Source: Chryseobacterium sp. 7
GTDB lineage: Bacteria > Bacteroidota > Bacteroidia > Flavobacteriales > Weeksellaceae
NCBI RefSeq assembly: GCF_003663845.1
Contig: NZ_RCCA01000001.1
Coordinates: 3,472,001-3,536,000 of the forward strand
DNA: 64,000 nt
Direction: 5' to 3'
Part shown: in pieces, positions 58,889 to 64,000 of the stretch
How positions within the stretch are numbered: the first letter of the stretch is position 1
Layout: each line of letters starts with the position of its first letter
The notes under the pieces: model-generated
What the model saw: the letters and a program-made list of their open reading frames with translations, nothing else
Database searches by the model: none
Told to the model about the DNA's origin: nothing
Program-made: the position numbers and the translations under genes

Positions 58889-59566
58889 TTATATTTTTTC
58901 AAGGGAGTAAATATTATTGACAATGGCATAAATGACTATTCCCACGGTATTTTTGGCGCCAATTTTTTCGAGAATACGCTGCCTGTGACTTTCCACCGTT
59001 CTCGGACTTATGAAGAGTTTTTCTCCTATTTCGTTGTTGGTAAATTCCTGACAGATGAGTTTTACCACGTCTTTTTCTCTTTCGGACAGCTCATCTTCGG
59101 TTTCAAAAAGCGAATTTTTCTTGGCAGAACTGTTCATATAGGTAAACAGCATCTGGTGATCTTCTGCGGTAAAAAAGACTCCATTTTTGTCAACCATTGT
59201 AATGGCATCAATAAATGTTTGCTTGTTTGAATTTTTAGGAAGAAATGCAGACACACCTAACTTTACCATATACCCGAGAATTGAGGTTTTATAATGGGAT
59301 GACAGGATAATAATTTTAAGATCGGGATATTTTTCTTTCAGGATTTCTACCAGCTCAAAGCCATTCATAGGTTTCATCTGAACATCTACGAGAGCCATAT
59401 CAGGAAATTCATCTTTTGAAAGTTTTCCGAGGTCTTCTATAAAATCGAGGCCATTATCTGCGGTAAGGCATACCGATATATTTTTTTCATTGGACAGCAA
59501 CATTTTCACCCCTTCTAGGATCAGCTGTTCATCATCAATCAGTGCTAGTTTGATTTGGGAACTCAT
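58889..59566 (-). CDS. NarL/LuxR-type response regulator
   Basis: 225 residues. The receiver domain (residues 1-120) has the acidic pocket Asp11/Asp12 and phospho-acceptor Asp61 in MALVDVQMKPMNGFELV, with the conserved Lys in LPKNSN (about 115). The C-terminal LuxR helix-turn-helix (about 160-220) includes LSEREKDVVKLICQEFTNNEIGEKLFISPRTVESHRQRILEKIG. Its start lies 32 bases inside the upstream histidine kinase gene, so they are tightly coupled. Confidence 0.93.
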   Translation of the reverse strand: MSSQIKLALIDDEQLILEGVKMLLSNEKNISVCLTADNGLDFIEDLGKLSKDEFPDMALVDVQMKPMNGFELVEILKEKYPDLKIIILSSHYKTSILGYMVKLGVSAFLPKNSNKQTFIDAITMVDKNGVFFTAEDHQMLFTYMNSSAKKNSLFETEDELSEREKDVVKLICQEFTNNEIGEKLFISPRTVESHRQRILEKIGAKNTVGIVIYAIVNNIYSLEKI

Positions 59567-60302
59567 GATATTTTGGAATTTTTATAATTAAACGACTTCC
59601 TTTATTCGAAAATGTTTTTTTCCATTTGTGTGTTGCGTTCATAGATTTGATACGGGATTCTATATTTTTGATTCCCATTCCTTTTTTTACTTCTTCATAT
59701 TCAAAGCCTTGTCCGTTATCCGAAATTACCACTGCCATATTTTCAGGATAATCTTTAATATAAATCCAGAGATCTGTAGCATCAGAATGCTTGATCACAT
59801 TGGTAGTAAACTCCTGAATAATCCTGTACAGCTGTACTTCCACAAAAAGGTCTTTCTTTTCATAGCCCGGCATTACCTGCAAGGATATATTAATTTTATG
59901 GGAGAGGTTGGCTATTAATTCTTCAACGTATAGAACCAGTCCCACCGATTCCAGGTTTACAGGGTACAATGAATGAGAAATGCTTCTGGCGGCATCAATC
60001 AGGGAAGACATCTGACCGTAGATGTTTTTTTTAATCAGCTCATCTCCCTGCGTATCCAGATTATTCAGCCATAAAGAAAGAATATTAAGACGGTTTCCGA
60101 TGTCGTCATGAATCATTACCGCAATTCTTTTCCTTTCTTCTTCCTGTGCTTTAATATTTTCCAGCACCAGTTTTTTCTGATGCAGTACTTCCGCCTCATG
60201 CTGTACATTTTTTTCCTTTATAATTCTGGTAATAAACGCCCGGTAGGCTAGCAGAATAAAGGATACTATAATTGCTATGGTAACAATTATAAGGATCAGC
60301 AA
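59535..60302 (-). CDS. Membrane-anchored HisKA_3-type sensor histidine kinase
   Basis: 255 residues. One N-terminal membrane segment (residues 1-22), a short coiled coil, the phospho-acceptor His65 in AVMIHDDIGNRLNILS, and an HATPase_c domain with N-box FTTNVIKHSDAT (about 169-180) and G-box VVISDNGQGFEYEEVKKGMGIKNIESR (about 193-219). There is no sensing domain beyond the membrane segment, so the signal may come from the adjacent 207-residue membrane protein. It pairs with the response regulator that overlaps its 3' end. Confidence 0.9.
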   Translation of the reverse strand: MLILIIVTIAIIVSFILLAYRAFITRIIKEKNVQHEAEVLHQKKLVLENIKAQEEERKRIAVMIHDDIGNRLNILSLWLNNLDTQGDELIKKNIYGQMSSLIDAARSISHSLYPVNLESVGLVLYVEELIANLSHKINISLQVMPGYEKKDLFVEVQLYRIIQEFTTNVIKHSDATDLWIYIKDYPENMAVVISDNGQGFEYEEVKKGMGIKNIESRIKSMNATHKWKKTFSNKGSRLIIKIPKYHEFPNQTSTD

Positions 60303-60316
60303 ATTGATATTTAAAG

Positions 60317-60940
60317 TTACTTCTTTAATCTGACAAAAGTATATAAAAATGAACAGTACAAAATACTCGAAAGAATATTATTGGCACTGAGAATAGTATA
60401 ATAATCGTTTTCCGACAGCTCTGCAATCTGGTGCTGAATAATAAATATAAATACCGAAACAGAATAGTAGAAAAAAATACTTGCATCTACCAAAAGAAAA
60501 CGGTTCTGTGCAGAGGTATTCTTAATCTCACGAATGAGGGTAAATCCGGAAAGACAGATGATGATGATATTGGAAACTACTTTCGCAATATCTGCATTGG
60601 ATGGGTAATCAAACCCATATTTTGCAACCATAAAACCTCCTGCCAGTATCCCTACAGTCCAGAGAACAACTTTTGGCCAGTCCAGTTTTCTGATGAATAA
60701 ACCTGTGAGCAAAAAGAACTCTCCTGCAATGTACAAGGGATAGAGAAATGAAGTATCATTAAGTTTGAAGATATAGGGCAGAGCCAGATTCAGCAGTTCA
60801 ATAAAAAAAAGAAAAGCAATACAATGAAAATATTGCTTTTCTTTTGAGTTTAATATGCGGTATTTTGCTGCTCCCAGCAGTATAACAGATAGAAGCAGTG
60901 CATAATTCAGGAATAAAATTGCCTTATAAAGTCCAGCCAT
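60317..60940 (-). CDS. Polytopic membrane protein next to the histidine kinase
   Basis: 207 residues with about seven hydrophobic segments (near residues 7-24, 38-58, 64-82, 88-108, 118-138, 148-170, 183-203). No motif recognised. It lies 14 bases before the histidine kinase and 17 bases after the preceding gene, so it is probably the first membrane component of a three-gene signalling unit. It could supply the sensing part that the kinase lacks; this is inference from context. Confidence 0.7.
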   Translation of the reverse strand: MAGLYKAILFLNYALLLSVILLGAAKYRILNSKEKQYFHCIAFLFFIELLNLALPYIFKLNDTSFLYPLYIAGEFFLLTGLFIRKLDWPKVVLWTVGILAGGFMVAKYGFDYPSNADIAKVVSNIIIICLSGFTLIREIKNTSAQNRFLLVDASIFFYYSVSVFIFIIQHQIAELSENDYYTILSANNILSSILYCSFLYTFVRLKK

Positions 60941-60957
60941 TCCTCAGTTTATCTTTT

Positions 60958-61743
60958 TTAAAATTCACATCCTACGTCTACATCCGGGATACGGCAGATA
61001 GGAGGACATGGTTTTGCCCAGTCATATGTATTTGAAATAGTCTCCGCTCCCAGCTCTGCATTTTTAAGATTTTCACGGAAAGAGATGAAGATAAGAGTTA
61101 CCAGCATCTTTCCGTAAATATCATTGTATTTAAGCCCGAAAGAACAGGTAATTCCTGTTAAGCCCGCATCATCAAGGCAAAGATCTGCTGTAGGAACATA
61201 GAATTTTCTGAAAATCCCTGCTCCTGAATTTTCTCCGCACTCTTTATAGAACCAGTCCATCCCTTCGTTTCTCCAACGTTCAATAGCTGTTACGGCTACA
61301 TCCTGCTCAAGAATTGGGGTATTGGAAATTGGGAAAGCCATATTAGAGTCTTTCTCAGCTTTTTCTAAATCTTTAGAAAGAACTGCATTTTTAACCACTG
61401 TATATTCCTGGATTTCCTGAAGTCTCAGGTCTTTGTCTAGTTCGGTAAGGAAGCTGTACGGATATTCTTTGACATCTATTTTTACTCCTTCGTTATTCAT
61501 AGGATAAAGAATAAGAATCAGTCGATCTCTATACACTCCTATTGCTGAACAAAAGTCTTTATACTCCCTGAAACCTCTCATCCACTCAAGATGTTCACTG
61601 GAAATATTAAAAACATAGTTGGTGGGAATCAGCTTTTGTAATTTTGAAAAATCGGAACAGTAAGCTTTCCATTCACCGGATGCAGCTCTGCATTCTTCTA
61701 CAGGCAGCATATAGTCTACAATGTTTAATGTTGACATAAGCAT
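60958..61743 (-). CDS. Hypothetical soluble protein, about 261 residues
   Basis: Family not recognised. From the ATG at 61743 (MLMSTLNIVDYMLPVEECRAAS) it is a mixed alpha-beta protein without signal peptide. A WRNEGMDWFYKECGENSGAGIFRKFYVPTADL segment and a Cys-containing end (PCPPICRIPDVDVGCEF) stand out; six or more Cys hint at metal or disulfide bonds. The frame is open to 61788, but those 15 residues (HSMFSLYIFIQLKT) look like promoter sequence. It ends 17 bases before the membrane protein gene, so cotranscription is likely. Confidence 0.6.
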   Translation of the reverse strand: MLMSTLNIVDYMLPVEECRAASGEWKAYCSDFSKLQKLIPTNYVFNISSEHLEWMRGFREYKDFCSAIGVYRDRLILILYPMNNEGVKIDVKEYPYSFLTELDKDLRLQEIQEYTVVKNAVLSKDLEKAEKDSNMAFPISNTPILEQDVAVTAIERWRNEGMDWFYKECGENSGAGIFRKFYVPTADLCLDDAGLTGITCSFGLKYNDIYGKMLVTLIFISFRENLKNAELGAETISNTYDWAKPCPPICRIPDVDVGCEF

Positions 61744-61801
61744 AGTTTTTAGTTGTATAAAAATATATAAACTAAACATGCTATGCAAGAAAGATTTTTA
61801 A

Positions 61802-62422
61802 TTAATAATTTTTCACTGTAATATGATAACAGCTCTGTTGCCTTTCTTTAATGAAATATATTCTACCGGCATTCTGATAATGCTTTAAAACTTTCTCCAA
61901 GGCTATTTCCATCTTCGGGTTGTACTTCAGAACGTTGTTGAATCTTATATAAGAAATATCAAAAGAGTTCCCATAATTATGAGAACTAATCCCTAATGAT
62001 GCATTTGAATTGACTCTCCTCAGCCTGCATTGGTCTTCAAGAGTTCGGGTAATGGAGGAAACGGTGAATGTACCTCCTTTTGTGTCTTTACTGAATTTGG
62101 AACCTATTTTCTCCAGGGTAGTTTTTGCTTTGGATACCATATAAGCCCTGCTGTAATCCAGCCTCTGAACCTGGTATCCTTTTCCTGATTTTTTTATTTT
62201 GTGGAATTTTCCGTTACTGATATATTTCTGTACGGTCTTGGAATCTTTAAGGAGCTGTATTCCGAAACTTTTGGAGGCATCAAGGTGAGGTTTGTAAAGC
62301 GGTGTAGCTTCAACCTTCAATACAGTAGAAAGATCATAGCAGGGAAAAGCTTTTTTGGCTGCCTGCGAATAATGTAAACTATAAATAAAAGGTACAAAGA
62401 CCACACAAAAATACTTTCTCAT
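61802..62422 (-). CDS. DUF5715 exported protein with M15-like peptidase motif
   Basis: 206 residues with signal peptide (1-20, ending HYSQA). The motif SSHNYGNSFDISY (about residues 146-158) corresponds to the SxHxxGxAxD zinc motif of D-Ala-D-Ala carboxypeptidases (VanY/M15), and a late His in SCYHITV (about 198-204) could be the third ligand. A TFTVSSITRTLEDQCRLRR stretch precedes it. Its role is probably cell-wall peptide trimming, although the DUF5715 family itself is uncharacterised. It lies 58 bases upstream of the 261-residue gene on the same strand. Confidence 0.78.
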   Translation of the reverse strand: MRKYFCVVFVPFIYSLHYSQAAKKAFPCYDLSTVLKVEATPLYKPHLDASKSFGIQLLKDSKTVQKYISNGKFHKIKKSGKGYQVQRLDYSRAYMVSKAKTTLEKIGSKFSKDTKGGTFTVSSITRTLEDQCRLRRVNSNASLGISSHNYGNSFDISYIRFNNVLKYNPKMEIALEKVLKHYQNAGRIYFIKERQQSCYHITVKNY

Positions 62423-62607
62423 TCACCATCCTTTTAAATTACAAACGAAAGATAAAACATTTATGTTATATCTTTCAAAGCCGACTATAATGCTCTATAA
62501 ATAAATCCCAAACAAACTTTACACCAAATTATAGATTTTACAATTATTGTTCACTCTTTTTCGAAATATTTTTTCAGTTTTTACTTTTTACTTTAAGATT
62601 TAAATTT

Positions 62608-62615
62608 TACATTTG
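62608..62615 (+). promoter_or_regulatory. -7 box of aqpZ (TACATTTG)
   Basis: A consensus match 24 bases before the start codon. The rest of the 217-bp gap 62423-62639 is AT-rich with nothing else seen. Confidence 0.6.
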
Positions 62616-62639
62616 AGATGCATTTAAATAATAAACAAC

Positions 62640-63359
62640 ATGATAAAAAAACTTTTCGCTGAATTTTTCGGCACATTTTGGCTTGTTTTCGGAGGGTGTG
62701 GAAGCGCTGTTTTCGCAGCTGGTGTTCCAGATATCGGCATCGGACTTTTAGGAGTTGCTTTAGCCTTCGGTCTTACGGTTCTTACTATGGCTTATGCTGT
62801 AGGACACATCTCAGGAGGGCACTTTAACCCTGCCGTTTCTTTCGGGCTTTTGGCTGGAGGGAGATTTCCTGCAAAAGACCTTATCCCTTACATTGTAGCT
62901 CAGTGTCTGGGAGCAATTGTAGCAGCAGGATGCCTGTATACAATCCTTAACGGAGCGGGAGCGGTAGAATTCTCCAAACCCGGAGATTTTGCCACCAACT
63001 TCTACGGTGAAGCTGTGTATAACGGAAAAGCATTCAGCATGGGAGCAGCATTCCTGGCTGAGTTTTTATTAACTGCTTTCTTCCTTATCGTAATCATGGG
63101 AGCTACAGACAAATGGGCGAACGGTAAATTTGCCGGTCTTGCTATTGGTCTTGCTCTTACGTTGATTCACCTGATCTCTATTCCCATCACAAACACTTCT
63201 GTAAACCCTGCGAGATCACTTTCTCAAGCGGTATTTGTGGGAGGAACTGCGATGTCTCAACTTTGGCTGTTCTGGGTAGCACCAATTTTAGGAGGAGTTG
63301 TAGGAGGATTAATCTACAAATTCTTACTTCAGAGAGATACTGCAGAAATTGCAGATTAA
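62640..63359 (+). CDS. aqpZ: Aquaporin Z-type water channel
   Basis: 239 residues, six membrane spans with two NPA half-helices: [11 protein letters not shown] (about residues 59-69) and [10 protein letters not shown] (about 184-193). The start [28 protein letters not shown] is that of AqpZ, with FGGCGSAV matching the E. coli protein. The selectivity residues His (in LIHLIS) and Arg (after the second NPA) indicate a narrow water pore. Single gene ended by a terminator. Confidence 0.95.
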   Translation: MIKKLFAEFFGTFWLVFGGCGSAVFAAGVPDIGIGLLGVALAFGLTVLTMAYAVGHISGGHFNPAVSFGLLAGGRFPAKDLIPYIVAQCLGAIVAAGCLYTILNGAGAVEFSKPGDFATNFYGEAVYNGKAFSMGAAFLAEFLLTAFFLIVIMGATDKWANGKFAGLAIGLALTLIHLISIPITNTSVNPARSLSQAVFVGGTAMSQLWLFWVAPILGGVVGGLIYKFLLQRDTAEIAD

Positions 63360-63383
63360 TTTTTAGAGCAATATTCAAATATA

Positions 63384-63410
63384 AAATCCTGTCAGGCGGC
63401 AGGATTTTTT
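63384..63410. terminator. Terminator between aqpZ and the convergent gene
   Basis: AAATCCTG pairs with CAGGATTT around TCAGGCGG, followed by TTTTT. Confidence 0.78.
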
Positions 63411-63955
63411 TATTTCAGTTTTTTGATGTCAAAAGGATTTTTGAAGATCAGTTCTTCATGTTTTCCTTTGATTTCCATTTTACGCTGGAGAAGATTCAGA
63501 GCCATTTTCCGGATGAAAAGATCTTTATCATTAAGCTTCCAGTAAGAGTCTTCGTGAAGCTTTTTAGGCGGCCGGATCAGATAGAACTCCGTTTCCCAGG
63601 TATCTGCATTATGATAAAACTCGATGATTCCGCAATGTTCGGGGATAACCGCAGCATCTATCATTCCCATAGGAAGTAAAAAGCTAAAAGAGTTGCAGAT
63701 GTAATCTCCACAGGAAATTTTATCGTGCTTCAGAAATTTTTCTCCTGTATCTTTATTGAGGTAAGATTTTTTGAAATCATTTTTAAAATCACTTTTTGAA
63801 AACTTGATCTCAATTTCATGACTTTCGCCTTCTGAATTAATGACCAGAATATCTGCTTCCCAATCTGCCTGAAAATAATTCGTCAGTACGATTTCTTTTT
63901 CAAAATCGCAATGGGAATGAATGTAGGTGTGGATAAGTTCTTCTATTTTGATCAT
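63410..63955 (-). CDS. PD-(D/E)XK nuclease-fold protein (MmcB-like)
   Basis: 181 residues. The N-terminal half has a nuclease-like core: an early Glu region (EELIHTYIHSHCDFEKEIVLTNYF), the strand ADWEADILVINSEGESHEIEIKFSKSDFKNDF (about residues 30-60) with Asp and E-x-K in the positions expected for PD-(D/E)XK enzymes. The Cys-containing segment GDYICNSFSFLLP could be structural. MmcB-type proteins are linked to DNA repair; without a complete motif check the role is open. Convergent with aqpZ. No phage or restriction context. Confidence 0.65.
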   Translation of the reverse strand: MIKIEELIHTYIHSHCDFEKEIVLTNYFQADWEADILVINSEGESHEIEIKFSKSDFKNDFKKSYLNKDTGEKFLKHDKISCGDYICNSFSFLLPMGMIDAAVIPEHCGIIEFYHNADTWETEFYLIRPPKKLHEDSYWKLNDKDLFIRKMALNLLQRKMEIKGKHEELIFKNPFDIKKLK

Positions 63956-63960
63956 TGGTA

Positions 63961-64000
63961 TAATTGTAAAATGTACAATGTAAAAAGTATTAATGATGAT
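63961..64000. repeat. GTACAATGTA...TTAATGATGA intergenic repeat at the window end
   Basis: Shares GTACAATGTA and TATTAATGATGA with 53368-53387. It continues beyond the window edge. Confidence 0.45.

Noticed and set aside
1..64000. tRNA genes, CRISPR arrays, prophage or replication origin
   Set aside because: No cloverleaf with a T-loop, no regularly spaced repeats, no phage structural or integrase genes, and no DnaA-box clusters were recognised on reading both strands.

Overview
The window looks like chromosome from a Chryseobacterium-like member of the Flavobacteriia (Bacteroidota). The grounds are an AT-rich sequence with A-rich rather than Shine-Dalgarno translation starts, many copies of the Bacteroidota -7 promoter box (TAnnTTTG), and family content typical of that group: the DUF6341/DUF6427 pair, DUF3109, DUF2007, tandem M16 peptidases, an LptA/OstA-like protein, KUP and a TonB receptor. 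No rRNA, tRNA, CRISPR array, prophage or replication origin was recognised.

Layout. 1-6.4 kb is accessory and regulatory: a TetR-controlled MFS exporter sharing an operator motif with its repressor, a VOC gene broken by an in-frame stop, a small-membrane-protein pair divergent from a TetR-GNAT-AraC cluster across a 28-bp perfect palindrome, and a flavodoxin-fold quinone reductase. 6.4-8.1 kb holds tyrS behind what reads as a complete transcription attenuator: a 32-codon leader peptide with clustered Tyr codons, competing hairpins and a terminator. 8.9-14.9 kb is a six-gene minus-strand operon, TerD-TerD-vWA-vWA-PP2C-kinase, i.e. a TerD/TerY-P phospho-signalling stress system. 15-17.2 kb carries a flippase-like membrane protein, panD and a histone-like HU gene.

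17.28-18.68 kb is a complete IS4-family insertion sequence that landed in a palindromic intergenic repeat and made a 10-bp target duplication. Just beyond it, pdxH is frameshifted in a run of seven C. 19.4-33.7 kb is mostly housekeeping: AlgH, an N-acetylmuramoyl-alanine amidase, two aminotransferases (one lacking the PLP lysine), OstA, Fur, KUP, PDH E1-beta, an LtaS-type sulfatase divergent from pssA, and a DnaQ-like exonuclease.

33.7-38.75 kb is more AT-rich and accessory: a membrane-anchored AraC regulator, a large surface protein with duplicated modules, an 818-bp region with a gene remnant and an unexplained promoter. 38.75-56 kb returns to core genes (FAH-family, UspA, DUF6341/6427/3109, two M16 peptidases, trigger factor, ABC-F ATPase) plus a TonB receptor/lipoprotein/His-Cys small protein group that looks metal-related. 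56-62.4 kb holds a three-gene module led by a DUF2235 lipase-like protein without its nucleophile serine, a two-component system with overlapping genes, and a secreted M15-like protein. Aquaporin Z and a PD-(D/E)XK-fold protein close the window.

Two cross-cutting points: seven genes have a -7 box only 3-5 bases before the ATG, which predicts leaderless mRNAs, and several families of short intergenic repeats recur through the window.
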